Shown here: one piece after another, positions 36,020-46,281 of the stretch
Numbering within the stretch: the stretch's first letter is position 1
Layout: each line of letters opens with the position of its first letter
NCBI GenBank assembly: GCA_021604505.1
Contig: BQJC01000002.1
Span: forward strand, 124,001 to 188,000
Reading direction: 5' to 3'
Length of the DNA: 64,000 nt
Origin: Nitrospinaceae bacterium
Lineage (GTDB): Bacteria; Nitrospinota; Nitrospinia; Nitrospinales; VA-1
Notes under the pieces: generated by a model
What the model was told of the DNA's origin: nothing
The model's database searches: none
What the model saw: only the letters and a program-made list of their open reading frames with translations
Made by a program: the position numbers and the translations under genes

Positions 36020-37219
36020 ATGAAATACTTAATTGTCATCGCCAGCGGTCTGACTGACCACCCGATCGCGGAAAGGGATAACCGCACGCCGCTTGAGATC
36101 GCGGACACCCCGAATCTCGATCGGTTGGCGCAAACGAGCCGGTCGGGAAGCGTGCAAACCATTCCGGAAAATTTCGAGGCGGGAAACGACGTCTCCCTTC
36201 TTTCCCTTTTAGGCTATGCCCCGGAAGCGCACCATTCCGGAACGGCGCCGTTTGACGCCCTGGCCCTGGATGTCAAGCTTGCGGAGGATGAAATTCCCCT
36301 GTGCTGTACGTTCGTGCAACTGCAATCCAGCCACAACGATATGGTGATGAAGGATTTTACCGCCGGCAACCTTTCCAGCGAAGACTCGCGGGTTCTTCTG
36401 GATGCGCTTAAGGAACAGGTCGGCGACGCTCCGGTCCGGTTTTATCCGGGAAGGGGGCCTCACAATCTAATGGTGATCAAAAGTCCACCCTTCAAAAGTA
36501 CTTTGAATCCGCCCATGGAACTCATCGGCGAAGGCATCCGCCAATTCATGCCGGAGGGGGACGAATTTAAAGAATTGGTCTACATCATGAACCAGGCGCA
36601 GATCATTCTTCACAACCACCCTTACAACCGCAATCGGCAAAGAGAAAGCAAAGACACGGTGAACAGCGTGTGGTTGTGGGGCAACGGCTCAGGGAAGGCC
36701 CTGCCGCTATTTTCTGAAGTCTTCAAAAAGAGCGCGGCGGTCGTCACTTCCTCCCTGCTGTTTAAGGGCATGGGTAAATCGGCAGGATTACATATTGCAG
36801 ATTCTTCGCAATCCAACGGAAGCGCGCCGTTAAGTTTTGCAGGAACGGTGGATGCGGCTCTAAACGAACTTCAATCTCATGATGTCGTCTACCTGCATGT
36901 CGGAGAAATTGAAAACATTTCCCTTAAAGGAGATTTGGACGATAAAGTGTTTGCCATCGAAGATTTTGACCAGGAGGTCGCAGGCCCCCTGCTGAATGCT
37001 CTAAAGGACCGCAATGATGTTAAAATGCTATTTGTGGTGAATCATGTATCGTCAGCCGCTCTCATGAAATACACCAAGGACAGCGTTCCCTTCCTCGTTC
37101 ATCCAACGGGACAAAAGGAAACGGTCGAGAATTTTGACGAGAAAATCCTGGATTCAGGGAAGGTCCATTTTAAAACCGGACCGGAATTAATTACAGCATT
37201 TTTACAGGGCCAGTTGTAA
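36020..37219 (+). CDS. ApgM-family protein with a degraded active site
   Basis: About 399 residues, colinear with archaeal-type phosphoglycerate mutase and the related proposed homoserine kinase. The homologous body is intact: TPNLDRLAQ, LSLLGYAP, VNSVWLWGNGSGKALP, VFAIEDFDQEVAGPLL. Yet each metal-site motif is altered. The N-terminal DGM is ASGL. The catalytic Ser motif GSD is GND. The PDEAGH-type block is EIENISLKGD. DHPTP is NHVSS. The late His before DPVPF is Tyr (KYTKDSVPF). It sits before lysC and cimA as the apgM-like gene does in Geobacter. Catalysis seems lost, so a regulatory or structural role is more likely. ATG at 36020. Confidence 0.85.
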   Translation: MKYLIVIASGLTDHPIAERDNRTPLEIADTPNLDRLAQTSRSGSVQTIPENFEAGNDVSLLSLLGYAPEAHHSGTAPFDALALDVKLAEDEIPLCCTFVQLQSSHNDMVMKDFTAGNLSSEDSRVLLDALKEQVGDAPVRFYPGRGPHNLMVIKSPPFKSTLNPPMELIGEGIRQFMPEGDEFKELVYIMNQAQIILHNHPYNRNRQRESKDTVNSVWLWGNGSGKALPLFSEVFKKSAAVVTSSLLFKGMGKSAGLHIADSSQSNGSAPLSFAGTVDAALNELQSHDVVYLHVGEIENISLKGDLDDKVFAIEDFDQEVAGPLLNALKDRNDVKMLFVVNHVSSAALMKYTKDSVPFLVHPTGQKETVENFDEKILDSGKVHFKTGPELITAFLQGQL

Positions 37220-38490
37220 TGGGCTCACTCATAGTGCAAAAATATGGCGGGACCTCGGTCGGAACCATCGACCAGATCAAACGCGTGGCCCAGAGGATCG
37301 CCGAGGTGGAAAAATCCGGCAAAGACATCGTGGTGGTGGTTTCCGCCATGGCCGGGGAAACCGACAAGCTGCTGAAAATGGCCAAGGAAATTTCCTCCGC
37401 CCCTCAGCAGCGGGAGGTCGATCTTCTGCTTTCCTCCGGCGAACGGATTTCATGCGCTCTGTTGACCATTGCCTTAAACGAGATCGGTTGCCCTGCGGTT
37501 TCGATGACCGGACGGCAGATCGGACTGCAAACCGACAACACGCATACCCGCGCGAGAATCAAGCAAATCGATGGAGAACGGTGTAAACATTATTTGCAGA
37601 ATAATCACGTCGTGGTCGTCGCCGGGTTCCAGGGCATCAACGAGCACGGAGATGTCACCACCCTAGGACGCGGAGGCTCGGACACGTCCGCCGTTGCGTT
37701 AGCCGTCGCATTGAAAGCCGAACAGTGCGAGATCTATACCGATGTGGACGGGGTCTACACCGCCGACCCGCGAGTGGTTCCGGACGCGCGCAAACTGGAC
37801 ACCATCTCCTATGAAGAAATGCTGGAAATGGCCAGTTTAGGCGCAAAGGTTCTACAGATCCGTTGCGTGGAATTTGCCAAGAAGTACAATATGCCTCTCA
37901 TCGTGAGGTCCTCATACAATAACAACCCAGGAACCTTGATCTCCGAGGAGGATCCGAAAATGGAACAACCGGTCGTTTCCGGAATCATGTACGACAAAAA
38001 TCAGGCCAAGATCACGGTCAAGGAGGTTCCCGATCAGCCGGGCATTGCCGCCAAACTGTTTAAAGCGCTGGCGGAAGCCTCGGTGTCGGTGGACATGATC
38101 ATTCAAAATATCAGCGAGGAAGGACATACGGACATTTCCTTCACGGTCACCACCGAACATTTGACCGATGCCATGGCTGAAGTCAATCGGGTGGACCGTG
38201 AAATCAAAGCGGCCAAAATCACATCCGACAGTGACATCTGCAAAATCTCCATTGTCGGGGCGGGGATGAAAAGTCATTCAGGCATCGCGGCCACCATGTT
38301 CCAAACGCTTTCGAAAGAGAACATCAACATCATGATGATCAGCACATCCGAAATCAAGGTCTCCTGTGTGATCGACGAAAAGTACACCGAACTGGCCACC
38401 CGCTCCCTGCACGAGGCTTTTGGCTTAAAATCGGAGCCGGTCCCGGTTTCCGGTCAGGGGGCTTCCGAAAAAAAAATGAAAGCGTTATAG
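37219..38490 (+). CDS. lysC: Aspartate kinase
   Basis: 423 residues, first enzyme of the aspartate pathway to lysine, threonine and methionine. The N-terminal catalytic KYGGTSVG is followed by [26 protein letters not shown]. The C-terminal pair of ACT domains begins with [34 protein letters not shown] and has a second copy after [21 protein letters not shown]; these sense pathway products. Start ATG overlaps the TAA of the previous gene (TAATG), so translation is coupled to the ApgM-like protein. Confidence 0.97.
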   Translation: MGSLIVQKYGGTSVGTIDQIKRVAQRIAEVEKSGKDIVVVVSAMAGETDKLLKMAKEISSAPQQREVDLLLSSGERISCALLTIALNEIGCPAVSMTGRQIGLQTDNTHTRARIKQIDGERCKHYLQNNHVVVVAGFQGINEHGDVTTLGRGGSDTSAVALAVALKAEQCEIYTDVDGVYTADPRVVPDARKLDTISYEEMLEMASLGAKVLQIRCVEFAKKYNMPLIVRSSYNNNPGTLISEEDPKMEQPVVSGIMYDKNQAKITVKEVPDQPGIAAKLFKALAEASVSVDMIIQNISEEGHTDISFTVTTEHLTDAMAEVNRVDREIKAAKITSDSDICKISIVGAGMKSHSGIAATMFQTLSKENINIMMISTSEIKVSCVIDEKYTELATRSLHEAFGLKSEPVPVSGQGASEKKMKAL

Positions 38491-38494
38491 ACTC

Positions 38495-40078
38495 ATGCGA
38501 TTGATTAAAATATACGACACAACCTTAAGAGACGGTTCTCAATCGGAAGATGTGTCCTTCACCGTGGAAGACAAAATTCGCATTGCCCACAAGCTGGACG
38601 AATTTGGAGTTCACTATATTGAAGGCGGATGGCCGGGGTCCAATCCCAAGGACATGGAATTTTTTGAAAAGGTCCGGCACGCCACCTTGAAAAATTCAAA
38701 AGTAGTGGCATTTGGAAGCACCCGTTATCCGGGAAAGACCGTCGAGGAAGACAGCAATATCCAACATCTCCTCAAGGCGGAAACGGAGGTGATCACCATC
38801 TTCGGAAAATCCTGGGACCTGCATGTAGAGGCCGCATTGTCCACGGATCAGGATGAAAATCTCCGCATGATCACTGAAAGCCTGACTCATTTAAAAAAAC
38901 ACAGCGGGGAAGTGATATTTGACGCGGAACATTTTTTCGACGGCTATAAATGCAACCCGGAATACGCAATGAAAGTGGTTGCGGAAGCCGAATCGGCAGG
39001 CGCCGACTGGATCGTTTTGTGCGACACCAATGGCGGCTCTCTTCCCTGGGAAATCAGCAAAATTTTCGAAGAAGTGAAACGGTCGGTGAACGTGGGTCTC
39101 GGAATTCACTGTCATAACGATTCCGAACTTGCCGTGGCCAATTCCCTGAAAGCCGTGGAAAGCGGCGCCGGGCAGGTTCAGGGAACCATCAACGGTTATG
39201 GAGAACGCTGCGGCAACGCCAATCTCGTGTCCATCATCCCCAATCTGAAACTCAAAATGGGATTGGATTGCGTGACCGACGAGCAGATGAAGAACCTGAA
39301 AGAAGTATCTTCCTTTGTGGATGAACTGGCCAACAAAGCCCATTGGAACCACCAGCCATATGTCGGGCAAAGCGCGTTTGCCCATAAGGGCGGAATCCAT
39401 GTGAGCGCCATTCAGAAGAACCGTCTCACTTACGAACACATCGACCCGGAAGCCGTCGGCAATCGCCAGCGCATCCTGATCTCCGACCTGTCGGGAAAAA
39501 GCAATATCGTTTTCAAGGCGAAGGAATTCGGTATCGATGTCAACGGCAGCGACCCGAAAGTCCGAAAAATTCTCGACAATTTAAAGGCCCTGGAGAATCT
39601 GGGGTACCAGTACGAGGGTGCGGAAGGGTCTTTCGAATTATTGATGCACGACGCGTTGGGCGACAAAGAAATTTTCTTTGATTTCGTCGGATTCCGGGTC
39701 ATCGTTGAAAAACGCCAGGAGGACGAGGAGCCGATTTCCGAAGCCACCGTCAAAGTCCGTGTCAACGGCGTTCTGGAAGTGACTGCCGCCGAAGGAACGG
39801 GACCGGTCAATGCTTTGGACAAGGCCATCAAAAAAGCGTTGATCAGATTTTATCCCGAACTTGAAGAAGTTAATTTATTCGACTACAAAGTGAGAATCCT
39901 CGATGAAAAAAAAGGCACCCGTTCCAAAATCCGGGTGTTGGTGGAGTCCGGGGACCATCATTCCAAATGGGGCACGGTCGGGGTTTCGGAAAACATCATC
40001 GAAGCCAGCTGGCAGGCCCTCATCGACGGCATCGAATACAAACTCAACTCCTTTTCTAAAAACAAGACACCCTCCTAG
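38495..40078 (+). CDS. cimA: (R)-citramalate synthase
   Basis: 527 residues, condenses pyruvate and acetyl-CoA to citramalate, opening the isoleucine route that avoids threonine. Opening [22 protein letters not shown] is the CimA form of the alpha-isopropylmalate synthase family. Catalytic-barrel signatures include [27 protein letters not shown] and [16 protein letters not shown]-terminal leucine-type regulatory domain follows from about residue 390. Only 4 bases separate it from lysC. Confidence 0.96.
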   Translation: MRLIKIYDTTLRDGSQSEDVSFTVEDKIRIAHKLDEFGVHYIEGGWPGSNPKDMEFFEKVRHATLKNSKVVAFGSTRYPGKTVEEDSNIQHLLKAETEVITIFGKSWDLHVEAALSTDQDENLRMITESLTHLKKHSGEVIFDAEHFFDGYKCNPEYAMKVVAEAESAGADWIVLCDTNGGSLPWEISKIFEEVKRSVNVGLGIHCHNDSELAVANSLKAVESGAGQVQGTINGYGERCGNANLVSIIPNLKLKMGLDCVTDEQMKNLKEVSSFVDELANKAHWNHQPYVGQSAFAHKGGIHVSAIQKNRLTYEHIDPEAVGNRQRILISDLSGKSNIVFKAKEFGIDVNGSDPKVRKILDNLKALENLGYQYEGAEGSFELLMHDALGDKEIFFDFVGFRVIVEKRQEDEEPISEATVKVRVNGVLEVTAAEGTGPVNALDKAIKKALIRFYPELEEVNLFDYKVRILDEKKGTRSKIRVLVESGDHHSKWGTVGVSENIIEASWQALIDGIEYKLNSFSKNKTPS

Positions 40079-40190
40079 GTTCGCTCCTGACCGGGCCATT
40101 CCTGCGCGAATCTCTGGGCCAAGCACACTCACACCCTCTGGTTTTTCAATCCTTTTCTCGGAAGAGGGCGGCCAGAAACCACCAAAACTA

Positions 40191-40219
40191 TTGATTTTAA
40201 AAGAGTTATTGGATAAACT
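40191..40219 (+). promoter_or_regulatory. Possible promoter for the sensor kinase
   Basis: TTGATT (40191-40196), 17 bases, TAAACT (40214-40219). The predicted start coincides with the ATG at 40226, so the message would be leaderless, or the elements are chance. No proper ribosome site exists before that ATG. Confidence 0.3.
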
Positions 40220-40225
40220 GGTGGT

Positions 40226-43039
40226 ATGCAAAGCTCCAATTCAAACCCTAAATCCGCTCCATCTCAAACTTCGATTTTGCCGGGGAAAAGCTTTTTTCCC
40301 TCAGCGGTTCCTGGCCTTACTTTATCGATAGTCACCGTTATCCTTCTTGCCGGCATCGGGTGGTTGGGATTCTCCTCCGTGGAACGGGAAATGAAGGACA
40401 ACTTGAGCAAACAACTGCAAGCCATTCTTTCCTCAAACGTGGAATCTCTTAACTTCTGGATTAAAGAAAAAAAATTAGATGCGGAGGTTCTAGCCAGCCA
40501 ACCGGAAATCAGGGAAAAACTAATTTCCCTGATAAATATTGCAAAAAAAGAGGATTTACCCGCAACGATTCTAAAACAAACTGAAGAACTCAAATGGCTG
40601 CGTGAACATTTAGGCAACGCCTGCAAAAAATATGGTTTTGTTGGGTTTGTCGTTTTGGACCCCACCGGGTTTCAAGTCGGCTCTTATTTGGACGACGCCC
40701 TAGGCAAACGCCAATTGATCCAACGTTCGGATTTTTTTTACCGGTCCCTGCAAGGCGATACCGTGGTGTCTCACCCATTTCCCGGTGAAGTGGACCTGCC
40801 GGACAACCAGGGAAATTGGCAGCCCGATAGACCCACTATGTTCACTTCCGCACCGATATTGAATGACTCCGGAAATGTGATGGGAGTTCTGGCTTTTCGT
40901 TTTCGCCCTGAGATGGAGTTCACTCATATGTTGGAGGTCAGCCGTTTTGGAAAAACGGGAGAGTCTTACGCTTTCAACATCGAAGGACTTATGCTGACTC
41001 ACAGCCGTTTTCTCGATCAATTAAAAAAGCAAAGGCTGCTTCCGAATGATATAGATACTTCCGCTATCTTAAATGTTCAATTGCGGGAGCCGAGAAAAAA
41101 ATCAAGCCCGAAAGCAAATTTCCAATGGCAAAGGAAAAAACCTTCCCCCCTGACTCGAATGGCGGCCAGCGCCGTGAAAGGCGAATCGGGGGTGGATGTG
41201 AATGGTTACTTCGGCTACCGGGGAGTTCAGGTAGTAGGCGCTTGGATATGGCTTCCCGGCCAATATATGGGAATAGCCACAGAAATCGAAGCGCCGGAAG
41301 CCTTTGGGCCGCTTTATGCCATCTCCAGAGGGTTTCTCGCGGTTTTAGGCCTGTTGGCAGTGGCCACTTTGATTGCTTTTTTGATGCACCTTTTCCAAAT
41401 GCGCCTGCAAAAAGAGAAAAACCTTGCGAATAAACACGTAAGGGAAACAGAAAAAAAAATAAAAAGCCTGGCAAAATTTCCCTCGGAAAACCCCAATCCT
41501 GTCCTTCGTATCGCGGGAGATGGGAAATTGCTCTATGCCAACGCACCCGCGTTCACTCTGCTCAATGACATGACAATTCAAGTGGGCGATCTGGTTTTTC
41601 CTGAATTTCAGGCAAACGCTGCCTACGCCCTTTCTTCTAAATCCATTCAGGAAATAGCCACCCAGGTTGGCAAGCGGACATTTCTCCTGCAATGGGTCCC
41701 GATTTTAAACGAGGGTTACGTCAACATCTATGCTCAGGACATCACAGAACGTAAGGAAGCCGAGGAGAAACTTCTAACCTATGCAAAACTGCGGGTGGCC
41801 ATAAATAAGCTCAGCCAATTAGCGTTGTCAGGGCCGGACTTTCAGGAGTTGATGGACCATGCAGTCCATCTTCTCAGTCAAACCATAGATCTGGAGTTTT
41901 CCAACGTACTAAAATTTATCCCTGAAGATCACTATTTTCTTTTGCAAGCCGGTCGTGGATGGAAAGAAGGCTTGGTGGGCAAAACCAGGATTCCGGGTGA
42001 TATGGGATCTCAGGCGAATTATATCTTAAAAACCAATGGCCCGGTGGTGGTTACGGATTTAAAACACGAAAGCCGCTTTCGAAGTCACCCGTTTTTATTG
42101 GACCATGGAATCGTCAGCGGCATGAGCGTCACCATTCATTCAGGAGCCCGGGTGGTCGGCATCCTCGGTGGGCACACTCGAAGAGCACGGGTATTCAAGA
42201 ATGATGAGATTAATTTTCTTCAATCCATGGCAAATATTTTAGGAAGTGCGATGGAACGCAAGGATGCTGAGGAAAAGCTGGAGCAGAAAGCCTGGGAACT
42301 GGAACGCAGCAACCAGGAACTGGAGGATTTTGCTTTCATTGCTTCGCACGATTTGCAGGAACCACTTCGCAAGGTGATGCTTTTTGGGGACAGGATCAAA
42401 AGCACCTATCCCTCCAGCGGAGACGATCGGGGAAAAGACTATATCGACCGGTTACAAAAATCGATGTATAAAATGCAGGACTTCATTCGCGATCTTCTGG
42501 AATATTCCAGGGTCACCCGTTCCCAGGGTCAATTTACCGTAGTGAGGCTGGAAGACATCGTTGAAGAAAGCTTGGGCAATTTAGAAGAACAAATAAAGCG
42601 AACTCAGGGGGTGGTTGAAGTTCTCGCCCTGCCATCCGTAACAGGAGATCGGTTTCAGCTCGGGCAGTTGATCCAAAACCTCATTTCCAACGCTTTGAAA
42701 TATTCCAAAGAAAACGTGACCCCGGAAATTAAAATCAGGGCTTTAAGCCATGGCAATAGCGCATGGGATATTCGAGTCGAAGATAATGGCATTGGAATGG
42801 ATCCAAAATACTTCAACAAGATTTTTAAGCCCTTTGAACGCTTGCATTCGAACGACCGCTATGGCGGCACCGGAATCGGACTGGCGATCTGCGCCAAGGT
42901 GTTGACCCGGCATAGCGGAACCATCCGGGTTGAGAGCGAGCTGGGCAAAGGTTCCACGTTTATCCTCACTCTGCCAAAAATTCAGGCCACGGCCTCCCCT
43001 TCAAAAATAATCCAGGAAACAGAAACTCTATCCAGATAA
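40226..43039 (+). CDS. Membrane sensor histidine kinase (dCache-PAS-GAF)
   Basis: 937 residues. TM1 is near 28-49 and TM2 near 369-391, flanking a periplasmic sensor of about 320 residues with a dCache layout (LSKQLQAILSS, GFVVLDPTGFQVGSYL, FGKTGESYAFNIEGLMLTHS). Then a PAS domain (about 413-510, NPVLRIAGDGKLLYANA, DITERKEAEEKL) and a GAF domain (about 518-685). The phosphorylated His708 is in SHDLQEPLRK, and the ATPase has N box QNLISNALKYS, DNGIGMD and GGTGIGLAIC. The SHDLQEPLRK motif is the phytochrome-like kinase type. No receiver gene lies next to it, so it is an orphan kinase. It converges with glnE, 2 bases between stops. Confidence 0.9.
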   Translation: MQSSNSNPKSAPSQTSILPGKSFFPSAVPGLTLSIVTVILLAGIGWLGFSSVEREMKDNLSKQLQAILSSNVESLNFWIKEKKLDAEVLASQPEIREKLISLINIAKKEDLPATILKQTEELKWLREHLGNACKKYGFVGFVVLDPTGFQVGSYLDDALGKRQLIQRSDFFYRSLQGDTVVSHPFPGEVDLPDNQGNWQPDRPTMFTSAPILNDSGNVMGVLAFRFRPEMEFTHMLEVSRFGKTGESYAFNIEGLMLTHSRFLDQLKKQRLLPNDIDTSAILNVQLREPRKKSSPKANFQWQRKKPSPLTRMAASAVKGESGVDVNGYFGYRGVQVVGAWIWLPGQYMGIATEIEAPEAFGPLYAISRGFLAVLGLLAVATLIAFLMHLFQMRLQKEKNLANKHVRETEKKIKSLAKFPSENPNPVLRIAGDGKLLYANAPAFTLLNDMTIQVGDLVFPEFQANAAYALSSKSIQEIATQVGKRTFLLQWVPILNEGYVNIYAQDITERKEAEEKLLTYAKLRVAINKLSQLALSGPDFQELMDHAVHLLSQTIDLEFSNVLKFIPEDHYFLLQAGRGWKEGLVGKTRIPGDMGSQANYILKTNGPVVVTDLKHESRFRSHPFLLDHGIVSGMSVTIHSGARVVGILGGHTRRARVFKNDEINFLQSMANILGSAMERKDAEEKLEQKAWELERSNQELEDFAFIASHDLQEPLRKVMLFGDRIKSTYPSSGDDRGKDYIDRLQKSMYKMQDFIRDLLEYSRVTRSQGQFTVVRLEDIVEESLGNLEEQIKRTQGVVEVLALPSVTGDRFQLGQLIQNLISNALKYSKENVTPEIKIRALSHGNSAWDIRVEDNGIGMDPKYFNKIFKPFERLHSNDRYGGTGIGLAICAKVLTRHSGTIRVESELGKGSTFILTLPKIQATASPSKIIQETETLSR

Positions 43040-43041
43040 AT

Positions 43042-46000
43042 CTATAGAGCCGTTCGCAGCCACGTATCGAGCATTTTACGGTACAAGGCACGGACCTGCC
43101 CTGTGATTTCATCATAATCAACAAGAAGCGCATCCGCCTGTTGATCAACCTTCTTTCCTTCATAACCTAACAACCTGGAAAGAGCCGCCAGCGAAAACTT
43201 ATCTTTTGGAAGATGATTGGAAGAAGAGATGCCGACGATACGCAGAGCGCATTCCAGGTTTCTTAAAAATACATAGTATTCCGACATCTGGTCCACGGCC
43301 TTTTGATCGAGAATTCCATACGCGGCAACGACTTTTAATACGTCGAGCATATTGGTACAGCGTAGCTTCGGGTTCTGATAGCCATGCATCAATTGCAAAA
43401 TCTGCAGAGAAAATTCGATATCCACCAGACCGCCAAAGCCAAGCTTGATGTTTTTGCCCTTCGTCGATTCTTTTGCCAGTTCCTTTTCCATGCGTTCCCG
43501 CAAACGGGAAATTTCGATCAAAGATCCATATTCAAATTTTTTCCGGTAAGCAAATTCGTGGGCGACTTTAAGAAACTTTTCTCCCAGAGTCGCGTTTCCC
43601 GCGACAAAGCGCGCCCGTGTCATCGCCTGTTGTTCCCAGATCCGGGCACGGGTTTTAAAATATTCTTCATAGCCTTTGACCGAAAGGGCGAGATCCCCCC
43701 TGCTGCCGTCGGGCCTGAGATCGGTATCGACTTTGTAGGCGTAACCAGCCGAGGTCATTTCCGAAGTCAGTTGATAAATCAATTGCGAGTAGCTCACATA
43801 GTGCGCAATCAATTCCGCTGGCGTAAGAGGAGACTCCGAAAACTGCGGCTCATCGTAAACAAAAATAATATCGAGGTCCGATCCAAAGTTCAGCTCTCCG
43901 CCGCCCAATTTTCCCAAACCGAAGATGGCGAAATCGTTGGGAAGCGCGTCCGATGATTTGCCATTCAGTTCCTGATAGGCCAAGTCGGCAACAATTTGCA
44001 GATACGAATCGGCCAGCGAAGAAAGATCGGCCAGCGTCCCCATCAGATCGGCCTCTTTGATCAGGTAGCGAATTCCTATTCTCAGTTCCTCGCCTTGTTT
44101 GAGACGGCGAAGAGCGATTTTTTTTGCGTCAAAATTCTTACAGGACTTCAAGACCCGCGTCCAATCTTCATCGACTTGTTCCGGGGGTTTATAGCGGTAA
44201 ATGGACTCCTGGTCCATGAAAATATCAACGAGATCCGGTTGTTTTATCAGAGTTTGAGAAAGCAAATCGCTGCTTCCAAACAAAATGATCAAAAGCTCGA
44301 GGAATTTGCCCGTGGAATTAAAAAGGTTCAAATAGGTTTCCCGGGCGCCGCTGGCATCGACAAATTTAACAAGGTTTTCAACGGCTGAATCGGGTTTGGG
44401 AACACCAACGCTGAGAGCCAGGATTCGGGGAAGAACGGAATAAAAACTTTGAATGCTTTTTTCAGTGGGATGAGAAAATTGCGGTCCATCCCGCAACGAT
44501 TCTAAAAACCGGGCGATCCGCTCGGGATCGGCAAAACCCCTTTCTTCCAATTGGTCTACCGCGAGCCATTCTTCTTTCAATAATTTTCGCTCCGATTCTT
44601 TAGAAGCAATTTGAGTCGCTTCCTGTCTCGCTTCCTCAACAAACAAATTGGCAAACATATTGCCAACAAATCGCGTATGACGGTCAAATTCGCCGAGCAA
44701 CCGCTCGACCAGAACCTGCGGGCGATCTCCCGTCAGCCGCATTTTTCTGGCCAGAACGGCAAGTTGGACATCATCCTTTGGCAATACATGGGTTTGCAAA
44801 CCAAAAGAAATTTGCACACGGTTTTCCAAATTCCGCAAGAAAATATACGCCTGCCGGAGGTTTTCATAATCCTCCGCCGTCAAATATTGACATTCTCGCA
44901 ACCGCTCCATTAACTTTAGTGTGGGAATCACCCGCAGGGTCTCGTCTCGGCCGCCAAACAATAGTTGATAGGCCTGGACGGTAAATTCGACTTCGCGGAT
45001 GCCGCCAAACCCGAGCTTGATATCACCCTTGCCGATTTTCTTACCTTTCAGGTGCGCATTGATTTTGTTTTTCATGGCCTTGATTTCTTCAATCGCCGAG
45101 AAATCGAGACTTCGCCTGTAGATAAAAGGGGACAATAGAGAAAAGAATTCCTGGCCCAGGGGAATGCTCCCGGCACAAACACGAGCCTTTAAAAGAGCTT
45201 GCCGTTCCCAGGTCCGCCCCCAGGATTGATAATAGATCTCACAACTTGCAAGCGAATTGGCGATTTCTCCACTAGGCCCTTCCGGGCGAAGATCAAGATC
45301 CACACGAAACACGTTGCCTTCCGAGGTGATCTCGTGAATGGTTTTAGTGACCAACTGCGCCAGCTTGGTGAAGTATTCGTGATTGCTCAGGCGTACGGTG
45401 GAGTGTCCGGATTCTTCCTCCGGCTGGGTCTCTCCCTTGCTGGATGTATAAATATAGATGAGATCGATGTCTGAGCTGAAATTGAGCTCACTGCCCCCCA
45501 GCTTGCCCATTCCGAGAATGGTGAATTCCGAGACCTTCCAGTTTCCGTCGGCATCCTGATAGTAAGGAATTCCATATTTTTTTTCACACTCCTTGTCGGC
45601 ATAGTCATAGGCGATCTGCAGGCAGACATCCGCCAGATTGGAAATATCCCCCACCGTTTCCTGCATCTCCGCCTTTCCCAACAGGTCGCGCAACCCAATG
45701 CGAATGTATTCTCTTTTTTTAAATCGTCGCAAAAGACGGGGCACATCTTCTGAATGGCCTTCGGACATCTCATGAAAATCCCGCATGAGAGCATCCTTCG
45801 ACCGTCGTTTATTTAAGATATCCGGATGCTTCAACCAGTCAAAATGAGAAGGTTCCTTAAGGAGAGTGTCCGTTAGAATTTGACTGCCTGAAAAAAGAGT
45901 GATCAGCGCATGGAGAAGGTCAGGGCTTTCCGTAAGAAAAGTATATAAATAATTTTTGTCGTGAATTTTATCCGCAAACCGTTCGAAGTTGGTCAAGGCC

Positions 46001-46248
46001 AGATCGGCATTGTAGGACTGGGAAACCAACTCCATTAACGCAGGGAAAAAACCAGGCAGCAGTCTGGAAAAATTTGCCTGTGCAGATAATACCCCGAGTG
46101 TCTTCCAGGCTTTTTCCACATCTTCAAACCCAAAATTTTTGAGTTCAGCAATCCCATCCGAAGGGCAGGAAAGTCCTTGATACAGAGATTGCAACCAATC
46201 GGGCTTGATGTTCGTACCCTCCAAATCGGACACTAAAAAAATGAACAA
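43042..46248 (-). CDS. glnE: Glutamine synthetase adenylyltransferase/deadenylase
   Basis: 1068 residues, somewhat longer than E. coli GlnE (946). Two nucleotidyltransferase halves, each with GxGKLGGxE...SDxD: residues 246-262 (GMGKLGGSELNFSSDID) and a second copy (GLGKLGGGELNFGSDLDIIF) in the C-terminal half. Adds or removes AMP on GlnA under PII control. TTG at 46248 with AGGA just upstream; an in-frame GTG 15 bases later is the other option. Its target GlnA carries the adenylylation Tyr398, so the circuit is complete here. Confidence 0.96.
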   Translation of the reverse strand: MFIFLVSDLEGTNIKPDWLQSLYQGLSCPSDGIAELKNFGFEDVEKAWKTLGVLSAQANFSRLLPGFFPALMELVSQSYNADLALTNFERFADKIHDKNYLYTFLTESPDLLHALITLFSGSQILTDTLLKEPSHFDWLKHPDILNKRRSKDALMRDFHEMSEGHSEDVPRLLRRFKKREYIRIGLRDLLGKAEMQETVGDISNLADVCLQIAYDYADKECEKKYGIPYYQDADGNWKVSEFTILGMGKLGGSELNFSSDIDLIYIYTSSKGETQPEEESGHSTVRLSNHEYFTKLAQLVTKTIHEITSEGNVFRVDLDLRPEGPSGEIANSLASCEIYYQSWGRTWERQALLKARVCAGSIPLGQEFFSLLSPFIYRRSLDFSAIEEIKAMKNKINAHLKGKKIGKGDIKLGFGGIREVEFTVQAYQLLFGGRDETLRVIPTLKLMERLRECQYLTAEDYENLRQAYIFLRNLENRVQISFGLQTHVLPKDDVQLAVLARKMRLTGDRPQVLVERLLGEFDRHTRFVGNMFANLFVEEARQEATQIASKESERKLLKEEWLAVDQLEERGFADPERIARFLESLRDGPQFSHPTEKSIQSFYSVLPRILALSVGVPKPDSAVENLVKFVDASGARETYLNLFNSTGKFLELLIILFGSSDLLSQTLIKQPDLVDIFMDQESIYRYKPPEQVDEDWTRVLKSCKNFDAKKIALRRLKQGEELRIGIRYLIKEADLMGTLADLSSLADSYLQIVADLAYQELNGKSSDALPNDFAIFGLGKLGGGELNFGSDLDIIFVYDEPQFSESPLTPAELIAHYVSYSQLIYQLTSEMTSAGYAYKVDTDLRPDGSRGDLALSVKGYEEYFKTRARIWEQQAMTRARFVAGNATLGEKFLKVAHEFAYRKKFEYGSLIEISRLRERMEKELAKESTKGKNIKLGFGGLVDIEFSLQILQLMHGYQNPKLRCTNMLDVLKVVAAYGILDQKAVDQMSEYYVFLRNLECALRIVGISSSNHLPKDKFSLAALSRLLGYEGKKVDQQADALLVDYDEITGQVRALYRKMLDTWLRTAL

Positions 46249-46281
46249 GTTCCTGTTAACAACAAAAGGTGATGCTGGCCC

